Part shown: positions 10,427-22,581 of the stretch, piece after piece | Layout of the letters: every line of letters starts with the position of its first letter | How positions within the stretch are numbered: the stretch's first letter is position 1 | Assembly (NCBI GenBank): GCA_949358305.1 | Contig: OX442314.1 | Span: 65,977,369-66,041,368, forward strand | Reading direction: 5' to 3' | Source of the DNA: Strigamia acuminata | Taxonomy: Eukaryota > Arthropoda > Chilopoda > Geophilomorpha > Linotaeniidae | Length of the DNA stretch: 64,000 nucleotides | The notes under the pieces: generated by a model | Databases searched by the model: none | What the model was told of the DNA's origin: nothing | Seen by the model: the letters and a program-made list of their open reading frames with translations, nothing else | Position numbers and translations under genes: made by a program

Positions 10427-13400
10427 TTTCTGCTAAGTCAACTGTGATGAGATCAAAAGTCTATTCTCCCAAATCATTGGTTGGATGTTTCTAAAACTTA
10501 CATTGGAGCCTTCTACTAAGGTTTAAACACTATTTCTGAACATTCAGAGACATTGGTCTTGTGGTGTTTGTGCTAAGTCAACTGTGATGAGATCAAAAGT
10601 CTATTCTCCCAAATCATTGGTTGGATGTTTCTAAAACTTACATTGGAGCCTTCTACTATGGTTTAAACACTATTTCTGAACATTCAGAGACATTGGTCTT
10701 GTGGTGTTTGTGCTAAGTCAACTGTGATTAGATCAAAAGTCTATTCTCCCAAATCATTGGTTGGATGTCTCTAAAACTTACATTGGAGCCTTCTACTAAG
10801 GTTTAAACACTATTTCTGAACATTCAGAGACATTGGTCTTGTGGTGTTTGTGCTAAGTCAACTGTGATGAGATCAAAAGTCTATTCTCCCAAATCATTGG
10901 TTGGATGTTTCTAAAATTTACATTGGAGCCTTCTACTAAGGTTTAAACACTATTTCTGAACATTCAGAGACATTGGTCTTGTGGTGTTTGTGCTAAGTCA
11001 ACTGTGATGAGATCAAAAGTCTATTCTCCTAAATCAATGGTTGAATGTTTCTAAAACTTACATTGGAGCCTTCTACTAAGGTTTAAACACTATTTCTGAA
11101 CATTCAGAGACATTGGACTTGTGGTGTTTATGCTAAGTCAACTGTGATGAGATCAAAAGTCTATTCTCCCAAATCATTGGTTAGATGTTTCTAAAACTTA
11201 CATTGGAGCCTTCTACTAAGGTTTAAACACTATTTCTGAACATTCAGAGACATTGGACTTGTGGTGTTTGTGCTAAGTCAACTGTGATGAGATCAAAAGT
11301 CTATTCTCCCAAATCATTGGTTGGATGTTTCTAAAACTTACATTGGAGCCTTCTACTAAGGTTTAAACACTATTTCTGAACATTCAGAGACATTGGTCTT
11401 GTGGCGTTTGTTCTAAGTCAACTGTGATGAGATCAAAAGTCTATTCTCCCAAATCATTGGTTGGATGTTTCTAAAACTTACATTGGAGCCTTCTACTAAG
11501 GTTTAAACACTATTTCTGAACATTCAGAGACATTGGTCTTGTGGTGTTTGTTCTAAGTCAACTGTGATGAGATCAAAAATCTATTCTCCCAAATCATTGG
11601 TTGGATGTTTCTAAAACTTACATTGGAGCCTTCTACTAAGGTTTAAACACTATTTCTGAACATTCAGAGACATTGGTCTTGTGGTGTTTGTGCTAAGTCA
11701 ACTGTGATGAGATCAAAAGTCTATTCTCCCAAATCATTGGTTGGATGTTTCTAAAACTTACATTGGAGCCTTCTACTAAGGTTTAAACACTATTTCTGAA
11801 CATTCAGAGACATTGGTCTTGTGGTGTTTGTGCTAAGTCAACTGCGATGTGAAATGAACTCAAAATTTTTTTTTCAAAATTTATTGCTTGGGTGTTGCTA
11901 AAACTTATATTGAAGGCTTCTACTAAGGTTTAAACACTATTTCTGAACATTCAGAGACATTGGACTTGTGGTGTTTGTGCTAAGTCAACTGTGATGAGAT
12001 CAAAAGTCTATTCTCCCAAATCATTGGTTGGATGTTTCTAAAACTTACATTAGAGCCTTCTACTAAGGTTTAAACACTAATTCTGAACATTCAGAGACAT
12101 TGGTCTTGTGGTGTTTGTGCTAAGTCAACTGTGATGAGATCAAAAGTCTATTCTCCCAAATCATTGGTTGGATGTTTCTAAAACTTACATTGGAGCCTTC
12201 TACTAAGGTTTAAACACTATTTCTGAACATTCAGAGACATTGGTCTTGTGGTGTTTGTGCTAAGTCAACTGTGATGAGATCAAAAGTCTATTCTCCTAAA
12301 TCAATGGTTGAATGTTTCTAAAACTTACATTGGAGCCTTCTACTAAGGTTTAAACACTATTTCTGAACATTCAGAGACATTGGACTTGTGGTGTTTCTGC
12401 TAAGTCAACTGTGATGAGATCAAAAGTCTATTCTCCCAAATCATTGGTTGGATGTTTCTAAAACTTACATTGGAGCCTTCTACTAAGGTTTAAACACTAT
12501 TTCTGAACATTCAGAGACATTGGTCTTGTGGTGTTTGTGCTAAGTCAACTGTGATGAGATCAAAAGTCTATTCTCCCAAATCATTGGTTGGATGTTTCTA
12601 AAACTTACATTGGAGCCTTCTACTAAGGTTTAAACACTATTTCTGAACATTCAGAAACATTGGTCTTGTGGTGTTTGTGCTAAGTCAACTGTGATGAGAT
12701 CAAAAGTCTATTCTCCCAAATCATTGGTTGGATGTTTCTAAAACTTACATTGGAGCCTTCTACTAAGGTGTAAACACTATTTCTGAACATTCAGAGACAT
12801 TGGTCTTGTGGTGTTTGTGCTAAGTCAACTGTGATGAGATCAAAAGTCTATTCTCCCAAATCATTGGTTGGATGTTTCTAAAACTTACATTGGAGCCTTC
12901 TACTAAGGTTTAAACACTATTTCTGAACATTCAGAGACATTGGTCTTGTGGTGTTTGTGCTAAGTCAACTGTGATGAGATCAAAAGTCTATTCTCCCAAA
13001 TCATTGGTTGGATGTTTCTAAAACTTACATTGGAGCCTTCTACTAAGGTTTAAACACTATTTCTGAACATTCAGAGACATTGGTCTTGTGGTGTTTGTGC
13101 TAAGTCAACTGTGATGAGATCAAAAGTCTATTCTCCTAAATCAATGGTTGAACGTTTCTAAAACTTACATTGGAGCCTTCTACTAAGGTTTAAACACTAT
13201 TTCTGAACATTCAGAGACATTGGACTTGTGGTGTTTGTGCTAAGTCAACTGTGATGAGATCAAAAGTCTATTCTCCCAAATCATTGGTTGGATGTTTCTA
13301 AAACTTACATTGGAGCCTTCTACTAAGGTTTAAACACTATTTCTGAACATTCAGAGACATTGGTCTTGTGGTGTTTGTGCTAAGTCAACTGTGATGAGAT

Positions 13401-16400
13401 CAAAAGTCTATTCTCCTAAATCAATGGTTGAATGTTTCTAAAACTTACATTGGAGCCTTCTACTAAGGTTTAAACACTATTTCTGAACATTCAGAGACAT
13501 TGGACTTGTGGTGTTTCTGCTAAGTCAACTGTGATGAGATCAAAAGTCTATTCTCCCAAATCATTGGTTGGATGTTTCTAAAACTTACATTGGAGCCTTC
13601 TACTAAGGTTTAAACACTATTTCTGAACATTCAGAGACATTGGTCTTGTGGTGTTTGTGCTAAGTCAACTGTGATGAGATCAAAAGTCTATTCTCCCAAA
13701 TCATTGGTTGGATGTTTCTAAAACTTACATTGGAGCCTTCTACTAAGGTTTAAACACTATTTCTGAACATTCAGAAACATTGGTCTTGTGGTGTTTGTGC
13801 TAAGTCAACTGTGATGAGATCAAAAGTCTATTCTCCCAAATCATTGGTTGGATGTTTCTAAAACTTACATTGGAGCCTTCTACTAAGGTGTAAACACTAT
13901 TTCTGAACATTCAGAGACATTGGTCTTGTGGTGTTTGTGCTAAGTCAACTGTGATGAGATCAAAAGTCTATTCTCCCAAATCATTGGTTGGATGTTTCTA
14001 AAACTTACATTGGAGCCTTCTACTAAGGTTTAAACACTATTTCTGAACATTCAGAGACATTGGTCTTGTGGTGTTTGTGCTAAGTCAACTGTGATGAGAT
14101 CAAAAGTCTATTCTCCCAAATCATTGGTTGGATGTTTCTAAAACTTACATTGGAGCCTTCTACTAAGGTTTAAACACTATTTCTGAACATTCAGAGACAT
14201 TGGTCTTGTGGTGTTTGTGCTAAGTCAACTGTGATGAGATCAAAAGTCTATTCTCCTAAATCAATGGTTGAACGTTTCTAAAACTTACATTGGAGCCTTC
14301 TACTAAGGTTTAAACACTATTTCTGAACATTCAGAGACATTGGACTTGTGGTGTTTGTGCTAAGTCAACTGTGATGAGATCAAAAGTCTATTCTCCCAAA
14401 TCATTGGTTGGATGTTTCTAAAACTTACATTGGAGCCTTCTACTAAGGTTTAAACACTATTTCTGAACATTCAGAGACATTGGACTTGTGGTGTTTGTGC
14501 TAAGTCAACTGTGATGAGATCAAAAGTCTATTCTCCCAAATCATTGGTTGGATGTTTCTAAACCTTACATTGGAGCCTTCTACTAAGGTTTAAACACTAT
14601 TTCTGAACATTCAGAGACATTGGTGTTTGTGCTAAGTCAACTGCGATCTGAAATGAGCTCAAAATTTTTTTTTCAAAATTTATTGCTTGGGTGTTGCTAA
14701 AACTTACATTTAAGGCTTCTACAAAGGTTTAAACACTATTTATAAACATTCAGACACATTGGACTTGTGGTGTTTGTGCTAAGTCAACTGTGATGAGATC
14801 AAAAGTCTATTCTCCCAAATCATTGGTTGGATGTTTCTAAAACTTACATTGGAGCCTTCTACTAAGGTTTAAACACTATTTCTGAACATTCAGAGACATT
14901 GGTCTTGTGGTGTTTGTGCTAAGTCAACTGTGATGAGATCAAAAGTCTATTCTCCTAAATCAATGGTTGAATGTTTCTAAAACTTACATTGGAGCCTTCT
15001 ACTAAGGTTTAAACACTATTTCTGAACATTCAGAGACATTGGACTTGTGGTGTTTGTGCTAAGTCAACTGTGATGAGATCAAAAGTCTATTCTCCCAAAT
15101 CATTGGTTGGATGTTTCTAAAACTTACATTGGAGCCTTCTACTAAGGTTTAAACACTATTTCTGAACATTCAGAGACATTGGACTTGTGGTGTTTGTGCT
15201 AAGTCAACTGTGATGAGATCAAAAGTCTATTCTCCCAAATCATTGGTTGGATGTTTCTAAAACTTACATTGGAGCCTTCTACTAAGGTTTAAACACTATT
15301 TCTGAACATTCAGAGACATTGGTCTTGTGGCGTTTGTTCTAAGTCAACTGTGATGAGATCAAAAGTCTATTCTCCCAAATCATTGGTTGGATGTTTCTAA
15401 AACTTACATTGGAGCCTTCTACTAAGGTTTAAACACTATTTCTGAACATTCAGAGACATTGGTCTTGTGGTGTTTGTTCTAAGTCAACTGTGATGAGATC
15501 AAAAGTCTATTCTCCCAAATCATTGGTTGGATGTTTCTAAAACTTACATTGGAGCCTTCTACTAAGGTTTAAACACTATTTCTGAACATTCAGAGACATT
15601 GGTCTTGTGGTGTTTGTGCTAAGTCAACTGTGATGAGATCAAAAGTCTATTCTCCCAAATCATTGGTTGGATGTTTCTAAAACTTACATTGGAGCCTTCT
15701 ACTAAGGTTTAAACACTATTTCTGAACATTCAGAGACATTGGTCTTGTGGTGTTTGTGCTAAGTCAACTGCGATGTGAAATGAACTCAAAATTTTTTTTT
15801 CAAAATTTATTGCTTGGGTGTTGCTAAAACTTATATTGAAGGCTTCTACTAAGGTTTAAACACTATTTCTGAACATTCAGAGACATTGGACTTGTGGTGT
15901 TTGTGCTAAGTCAACTGTGATGAGATCAAAAGTCTATTCTCCCAAATCATTGGTTGGATGTTTCTAAAACTTACATTAGAGCCTTCTACTAAGGTTTAAA
16001 CACTAATTCTGAACATTCAGAGACATTGGTCTTGTGGTGTTTGTGCTAAGTCAACTGTGATGAGATCAAAAGTCTATTCTCCCAAATCATTGGTTGGATG
16101 TTTCTAAAACTTACATTGGAGCCTTCTACTAAGGTTTAAACACTATTTCTGAACATTCAGAGACATTGGATTGTGGTGTTTGTGCTAAGTCAACTGTGAT
16201 GAGATCAAAAGTCTATTCTCCTAAATCAATGGTTGAATGTTTCTAAAACTTACATTGGAGCCTTCTACTAAGGTTTAAACACTATTTCTGAACATTCAGA
16301 GACATTGGACTTGTGGTGTTTCTGCTAAGTCAACTGTGATGAGATCAAAAGTCTATTCTCCCAAATCATTGGTTGGATGTTTCTAAAACTTACATTGGAG

Positions 16401-17350
16401 CCTTCTACTAAGGTTTAAACACTATTTCTGAACATTCAGAGACATTGGTCTTGTGGTGTTTGTGCTAAGTCAACTGTGATGAGATCAAAAGTCTATTCTC
16501 CCAAATCATTGGTTGGATGTTTCTAAAACTTACATTGGAGCCTTCTACTAAGGTTTAAACACTATTTCTGAACATTCAGAGACATTGGTCTTGTGGTGTT
16601 TGTGCTAAGTCAACTGTGATGAGATCAAAAGTCTATTCTCCCAAATCATTGGTTGGATGTTTCTAAAACTTACATTGGAGCCTTCTACTAAGGTTTAAAC
16701 ACTATTTCTGAACATTCAGAGACATTGGTCTTGTGGTGTTTGTGCTAAGTCAACTGTGATGAGATCAAAAGTCTATTCTCCTAAATCAATGGTTGAATGT
16801 TTCTAAAACTTACATTGGAGCCTTCTACTAAGGTTTAAACACTATTTCTGAACATTCAGAGACATTGGACTTGTGGTGTTTGTGCTAAGTCAACTGTGAT
16901 GAGATCAAAAGTCTATTCTCCCAAATCATTGGTTGGATGTTTGTAAAACTTACATTGGAGCCTTCTACTAAGGTTTAAACACTATTTCTGAACATTCAGA
17001 GACATTGGACTTGTGGTGTTTGTGCTAAGTCAACTGTGATGAGATCAAAAGTCTATTCTCCCAAATCATTGGTTGGATGTTTCTAAAACTTACATTGGAG
17101 CCTTCTACTAAGGTTTAAACACTATTTCTGAACATTCAGAGACATTGGTGTTTGTGCTAAGTCAACTGCGATCTGAAATGAGCTCAAAATTTTTTTTTCA
17201 AAATTTATTGCTTGGGTGTTGCTAAAACTTACATTTAAGGCTTCTACAAAGGTTTAAACACTATTTATAAACATTCAGACACATTGGACTTGTGGTGTTT
17301 GTGCTAAGTCAACTGTGATGAGATCAAAAGTCTATTCTCCCAAATCATTG
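10427..17350. repeat. 140-bp satellite, array 1 (about 49 monomers)
   Basis: Head-to-tail monomers of exactly 140 bp (for example, GCTAAGTCAACTG recurs at 140-base steps from 10572). Most are over 95% alike. Two common forms differ at TCCCAAATCATTGGTTGGATG against TCCTAAATCAATGGTTGAATG. Divergent 147-bp monomers begin near 11842, 14641, 15768 and 17166. Larger periods are superimposed: 1120 bp (8 monomers) across about 12100-14480, and a block repeated 3926 bp away (28 units; B1 monomers at 11842 and 15768). No open frame or gene is present. Confidence 0.98.
12100..14480. repeat. 8-monomer (1120-bp) tandem duplication inside array 1
   Basis: Diagnostic single-base variants repeat at an offset of exactly 1120: GTTTCTGCTAAG near 12393/13513, TTCAGAAACATTGG near 12650/13770, AAGGTGTAAACAC near 12765/13885 and GAACGTTTC near 13149/14269. 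Confidence 0.9.
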
Positions 17351-18708
17351 TGTTTCTGGCAAGGTCGCAGGCGACAACCAGGCCAGAAGGAGGGGCGGCA
17401 ATACTTGACTGCTGCTTGGCTAAAATTGATACACAGAAGTTGGCCAAAGACTTGAAGAAATGCAAACACTGGACTTGAACTTGCTGCTTCACATGATGAT
17501 CTGCCACTGGTGAGTTCAAGGAGGAGGAAGGAGGATTTTTCTACTCACTGCACATTGCTTTCTGGTTGTATAGAGAAATGAGACTTGGAGAGAAATAAAA
17601 AGCAACCATTTTATTCTCTAAATTCTTAACAAGACTACTACAATTGAATCACGAGGATATTACAAAGAAGTCACACTTTAACAATAATAAGAAACAACAA
17701 GTGTAACTATCTCCACATTGTATAAGGACACTTGCACTTAAAGTTACAGAGGTCTCTAAGTGCTTGTAAAGAGAAATAAGTACTGCTGGCACAACAAAAC
17801 TACCGTAGAAGTTAATAGTTGAAAACACATAAGCCTAACAGCAAGTATTTGACATTAAATGCAAAAGTATACATTAACAACAGTCTCTAACCACAATGCT
17901 CGTTGAGAACTAAATTATTCACTCTAAAACACACTGAACAACTCATAAAATAGAGAAAAGAATAAGTAAAGACATTTTAGACCAATGAGCTGGCAACTTT
18001 ACAGTAAGTGCAGAAGTTAAGTTATAAATCAACACAGATAAATCTTAAACTTAACACTTTTACATTGCATAATAATTAAGTGATTAATTATTAATCAGAA
18101 CCCACAAAAACTCTTTGGGATTAAACATTTTCTCCTCTCTTTACAGATACAAGTAGACCACTCCCACAGTAATGGCCGACAATGTAAACAGAGATCACTT
18201 GCAGGAAGATAGAAAGGCTTGAAATTAGCTCACTAGACAGGCTACACACAATCTAAGTTAACAAAACGCTTAATTGGTTAGTAATATACAGAAAACAAAC
18301 AGAAATTGATTGAAACAGCTTAAAACTGATAATAACATACATTTCTCATTCTAGTACCCTTTTGCTGTCTGAGAGCATCATTACACCTTGTCACTACATT
18401 GACAATAGTGGACTGGAAACAGGAAAACACTTGGAAACATCAAAACATGCATAACACAGGTAAACAAGATAGAAAATAAATTCTAAGTGGATAAATAACT
18501 AATGTAAAAACTCTTTTCTTCCCAGATTTATCCGGTCAGATCAACCAGTACTGAGAAATTCACTCAAACTAACTCAAAGAAGACTTATATTCAAATAAGT
18601 GTCTAATTAAATTCCCAATCTAAGATAAATATTAAAAACCCTTTTTAATAATTCCAGATGACTAATTTTTAAGACGTTTAGCAGCTTTCCTTTATGTTGC
18701 TAGCAACA
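17351..18708 (-). repeat. 3' LTR of the thymidine-kinase element (1358 bp)
   Basis: In element sense it begins TGTTGCTAGCAACA, a perfect 14-base palindrome, and ends GCCAGAAACA. It reads the same as 22582-23939 along its length by eye. Small frames inside it are not supported as genes. Unlike the other LTRs here it has no AAGATGGCG motif. Confidence 0.95.
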
Positions 18709-18743
18709 TAGATTGCCGGCGAAAAGAAAGTGCGAACAACCCA
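18709..18743 (-). other. Pre-LTR motif of the thymidine-kinase element
   Basis: Only 35 bases separate the stop codon from the 3' LTR. In element sense they end with a pyrimidine-rich CTTTCTTTT and CGCCGGCAATCTA directly before TGTTGC, matching the layout in families A and Y. No adjacent polypurine tract is present. Confidence 0.5.
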
Positions 18744-21700
18744 TCATTTAGTTCGATTACTTCTGGTCTTTGATGATAATATTTGGGAGACCTCTTTCAC
18801 CTTTTCGTATTCCACTCTGGGTGGCATGATTCTTTGACGGATCAAATTTGGTATCCACGGAGGTATTCTTCGGTTGACAATCATACAACTAAGTCGAATA
18901 ATTCCGTTGATGATTTTCCTTTTCGTCTCTAGGGACTTCATGGGCTTTGAGAAACATACTCGACAGGTTGGTTTGTATTTGTCGATCCCTCCTATCATCT
19001 TGACTCGGGTTTCGTGCGAAATTCGTCTTGAAAATTCAGCTTTATCTCCGCAAAAATAACATTTTGCTTGTAGTTTCACAACAGACTCGGCTAGTGGAAC
19101 TAACTCGGATATCTGATCAAATGGCTTCCTCTTGAAGTCGACGTCTAATGCGGCGACTATTACCTTTTTCTTTTGCTCAGCCATTTCATTTGAAAAAGTA
19201 AAAATGTCGGGAAAAAACTGTCCTTCGTCAATTCCGATTGTCTTCACTAATTTCGTTTTTTCCACAGCATTGGTTAGGCTACTGGTCGCGATTGCTTCTC
19301 GTCGATGACCGTCGTGGGTCACGACTTCGGTTTTACTGTAACGATCGTCATTGGAGTGTTTAATTAGCAGGGACGACGTCTTCTCTTCCTTTTCTAAAAG
19401 CTTCAATAACTTGGTCGTTTTCCCCGCATACATTGGACCAATGATGAGATGAATTCCCTTTTGATTGGTTGACAAATCAATTTTCTTTTTCCAGAAATTC
19501 AGAATCACGTTTCCACTCCATCTCACGATTGCACACAATTTGGGTAAACTGGGCACTTGGTTTGTAAGTAATTCGACGTTCTTTCTCCCTGACTCTAACT
19601 GATTTCGCCCTCGTAATTCCGGCTTCATGTCCGAGCTTGGAGTTCTGTTGACCAATCCTCCATCCTTGAACGACTTTTTCGTTTTTTGGAGGGTGGTGTC
19701 CAGTTCCTCTTTCTCCAGACCACTGGAGAGGCTCGCGGCAAAACAAGAAGGTGTGACGTCTGTCTGTTTATTCACACCGGGTTCGCCATTCATGTTGGGC
19801 AGTGATTTCGGAATTAATTGGACTATTTTGTTTTCGTCATTTTCAGGTTGATTTGAGATCACTTCTTCTTTGGACTCGACCGCCATGCAAGAAATGTTGC
19901 ACGCTGCCATGTTTTCTTCAAGCGGGTTGTTTGGTTTCAGTCGACCGTTTAGAATCCACCCAAAAATTGTCTCCATTAATCCCAACTCGTCGTTGATTTT
20001 TCGGCTTCCACCTTGACAAATCTTCCACCATGCGTTGCTTCCTAATAAGACGTCAATGTCTTCCGATTCTGACGGATGTATCTCAGCCATCTCAAGTCCG
20101 AGTGATTGGACTTGCTTTATGGCTTCTGCTCCAATTATCCCTTTGACTTTCGGGAGTGTGTCGGTTTCTAATGCAAGGATTGATGTCTTTTTTGTTCCGT
20201 GTCTTGATTGTAGTTCGAATCTAAAGACATCATGTGTCGTCGGAACTGGCTTTTTGTTGAGCAGACACTGTGTCATCGTGTGTAGTGTCTCGATCTTTTG
20301 CATCCGGAATTTATTTACTAGTCTCTTCGTGACGTAGGAGCGATGGCTTCCTGGATCTAGTAATCCGCGGACGGGGTACATGTCTCCATTTTTCTTCACA
20401 AAAAGAGCAGTGAAGACCATCAGTTGAATCTCCACCGACTCGGTAAGCGATACATTAGTAGACACGTTTTCTTCTTTTGGTGTAATCGCTTTTTCTTTGT
20501 TGTTTTTGTTGCAGATCGATGTGTGATGTCTTCCACCACACAAGCGACAACAAAACTTCACGGTACATTCTTTGGCTGTGTGGTTATATCTCAAGCAGTT
20601 GAAACAAAGTCGTTTCTTCTTCACTATTTCGATCCTCGCTGGTACATCGAGATCCGCATCACAATTTGCGTGTGCGTGATCACCATCACAATAAGCGCAG
20701 GCGGGTTTGCGGTTTGGATTTGACTTGGAATTCATACTCAATTTTCCATTCTCGGAAGTCACGAATGAGGACATGGTTCCAGTTGGTCTTTCTCTTGTTT
20801 CCTTTGAAGTTTTCTCAAATTTTTCTGACTTCTTCAGATGAGCGCGCTTAAGGAGAACGCTTTCTTCCGACAATTCAGCCAGTTGTATCTCGGTTGCTAC
20901 GAAGTCCAGAAAAACGTTAACATCATCAACTTTTCCTTGATGCTTTCGGTAAAAACGTTGGGAGATCTCCGGTGGAAATTTTCTAAGTAGTTCTGGAATA
21001 AGGTACGTTCCAGTAGTGTCAACTGACACAGACAGTTGCGCCATGGTCCGGACAGCAGATGCCAATGACGTGAATAGAGCTTTGAGTGGCTCGATTGGGT
21101 AGAGATCGAAAACGGGTTTCGACTCCCTAATCATCTTTGAAATAGCATTTCTCTGCGTGTTTTCAGAACCGAATAGACTCTCCAATGTGTTTTTCGCTAA
21201 TGGGTAGGCGTCATCAGTTATTGGGTACGACTTGATTGCGGATTCTGCAGCCCCAGTGCAGCATGACCTCAGATATATAAGCTTTTCCACGTTCGAAAGC
21301 TCCGTGTTCTGATCAACTGCTGATTCGAATAAATTCGCAAAACCTCTATATTCAGTTGCATCGCCACTAAATTTGGCAATGTCGGTTTTCGGCAATCTCG
21401 TGTTTCTCCTAGATGAAGCGGACGTCTGGTTTAAACTGGAATTCTGTCCCGGATGGGAACCAAATTGCCCTGCCATTTTTCCAGACACTTTTGCTCTTTG
21501 CTTCAATAAATTTACTCTGGTTCTAATGTCTTCAATTCGTTGAAGCCCCGCTAAATAGTCCTCTCTTTTTGACTCGTCTTTAAGAGCTTTCAATTCGTCG
21601 GCGAGATCACTCAATTGCTGGTCAACCGTTATTTGCATGGCTTCCAGCTCTCCTCCGTCTAGAATGTTGACTGAAGATCCCAGCAGATCCTCGGCTCCTT

Positions 21701-21761
21701 GAGCCTTTGCTTTCCAAATGACCTCCTTTTCCTCGAGATCAGCAGCGGATAATGTAGCCAT
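18744..21761 (-). CDS. BEL/Pao Gag-protease fused in frame to TK1-type thymidine kinase (1005 aa)
   Basis: The start is the ATG at 21761 (context ATTATGGCT). Order: N-terminal helical region similar to Gag of element A (ELEAMQ ... LKQRAKV); DUF1759-type Gag domain about 121-214 (LPKTDIAKFSGD); three CCHC-like zinc knuckles about 353-415; aspartic-protease-like region with LDPGSHRSY near 467 and GWILNG near 605; a linker of about 160 residues without recognisable domain; then a thymidine kinase about 770-945. Kinase marks: P-loop GPMYAGKTT at about 775, lasso-type segment DDRYSKTEVVTHDGHRREA, catalytic Glu in IDEGQFFPDI near 845, VPLAESVVKLQAKC, zinc cysteines CYFC and CRVC, and GGIDKYKP. All key residues of the TK1 (type II) family are present. 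That family phosphorylates thymidine to dTMP with ATP. A 60-residue tail follows. RT, RNase H and integrase are absent. Whether the kinase is released by proteolysis or packaged in Gag particles is inference. Confidence 0.95.
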   Translation of the reverse strand: MATLSAADLEEKEVIWKAKAQGAEDLLGSSVNILDGGELEAMQITVDQQLSDLADELKALKDESKREDYLAGLQRIEDIRTRVNLLKQRAKVSGKMAGQFGSHPGQNSSLNQTSASSRRNTRLPKTDIAKFSGDATEYRGFANLFESAVDQNTELSNVEKLIYLRSCCTGAAESAIKSYPITDDAYPLAKNTLESLFGSENTQRNAISKMIRESKPVFDLYPIEPLKALFTSLASAVRTMAQLSVSVDTTGTYLIPELLRKFPPEISQRFYRKHQGKVDDVNVFLDFVATEIQLAELSEESVLLKRAHLKKSEKFEKTSKETRERPTGTMSSFVTSENGKLSMNSKSNPNRKPACAYCDGDHAHANCDADLDVPARIEIVKKKRLCFNCLRYNHTAKECTVKFCCRLCGGRHHTSICNKNNKEKAITPKEENVSTNVSLTESVEIQLMVFTALFVKKNGDMYPVRGLLDPGSHRSYVTKRLVNKFRMQKIETLHTMTQCLLNKKPVPTTHDVFRFELQSRHGTKKTSILALETDTLPKVKGIIGAEAIKQVQSLGLEMAEIHPSESEDIDVLLGSNAWWKICQGGSRKINDELGLMETIFGWILNGRLKPNNPLEENMAACNISCMAVESKEEVISNQPENDENKIVQLIPKSLPNMNGEPGVNKQTDVTPSCFAASLSSGLEKEELDTTLQKTKKSFKDGGLVNRTPSSDMKPELRGRNQLESGRKNVELLTNQVPSLPKLCAIVRWSGNVILNFWKKKIDLSTNQKGIHLIIGPMYAGKTTKLLKLLEKEEKTSSLLIKHSNDDRYSKTEVVTHDGHRREAIATSSLTNAVEKTKLVKTIGIDEGQFFPDIFTFSNEMAEQKKKVIVAALDVDFKRKPFDQISELVPLAESVVKLQAKCYFCGDKAEFSRRISHETRVKMIGGIDKYKPTCRVCFSKPMKSLETKRKIINGIIRLSCMIVNRRIPPWIPNLIRQRIMPPRVEYEKVKEVSQILSSKTRSNRTK

Positions 21762-22581
21762 AATCCTCACCGAGAAATGAAGAATTCAAGGATCAGTTCA
21801 GGACTCAAACTCAACTTAACTGACTAAATTGGTTAACAAGAAATTGTCTAATTCTTTTACACTCTAGGATTTACTGAACACACAAAAGCAGGATGGATAT
21901 CCACAAGCTGTTAACAGGATTGAAACACACGGGATGTTAACAGGATTGGCAAATTAACCCCCAAAATTCAATAATTAAAGGTAATTGACAATTCTCTTAT
22001 TTTCACAATTGAGTTTCTGACTAGATACTCGTTTTAAATTGGGATACCAACACTAAAGCTTGGTATTATTCACTAATTCACTGGATATTCTCTAAATTCC
22101 ACAAACTGGAATCGAGAATTTATTCAAACTGTTAAGACTTAAACTTCTTCTCCCCCCAACTACACCAGTTTCTAATCAAAAACTCCTTTGAAATGATTAC
22201 AGCAGCAAATTCGGATATTATTCTATTTAAATAATAATTCTTAATAATTATTTCTTCAAATCTTCTTGTAGGATGTACATTGCGTTGTGTTTGGAATTGA
22301 TTGTCGTGCAGGATCGCTCGTACTCTCGAAGCCTTGCTTGATCCAAGTTGAAAAACATCTTGACCATCTTGACAATTTGAGAATCCAACTTGAAAAACCC
22401 ACTTTTTTGCCTGTGAAAGGCGGACGAGAGCATACACTTCACTGTAGTGGCACAACTTCAATGGCACTTTACACATAAAAGCTTTGCACAGCTTGAGAAC
22501 AAAACCCACTGATGAATTTTGCAGCACACATGAAGGTCCACTGAGATAACTGGAAGAAATCCTTGGTTCACGGTACCAAAT
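21762..22581 (-). other. 5' leader of the thymidine-kinase element
   Basis: About 820 bases between 5' LTR and Gag start, AT-rich, with no convincing frame (a 166-codon frame at 22132-22632 crosses into the LTR and resembles nothing I know). It begins with the primer-binding site. It should also hold any packaging signal, but none is recognisable by eye. Confidence 0.7.
22556..22578 (-). promoter_or_regulatory. Primer-binding site of the thymidine-kinase element
   Basis: In element sense, 3 bases after the 5' LTR, TGGTACCGTGAACC then AAGGATTTC. TGG pairs with the tRNA CCA end. The first 11 bases are the same as in element A and one base different from those of X. A tRNA-His-like acceptor stem (complement TGGTGCCGTGA) fits best, with one mismatch. 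Confidence 0.65.

Noticed and set aside
10582-10605. Hammerhead ribozyme in each monomer (TGATGAGATCAAAAGTC)
   Set aside because: TGATGAG resembles the CUGAUGA core, but the base before it is G rather than the essential C, there is no GAAA box, and stem II cannot form.
18744-19440. The thymidine kinase as a host gene hit by a retrotransposon
   Set aside because: The kinase is in one frame with Gag, lies between matching LTRs with a perfect target duplication, and ends 35 bases from the LTR; it belongs to the element.
21762-21770. Upstream start for the Gag-kinase ORF
   Set aside because: The codon at 21770 is GTG; the first ATG in frame is at 21761, in good context.
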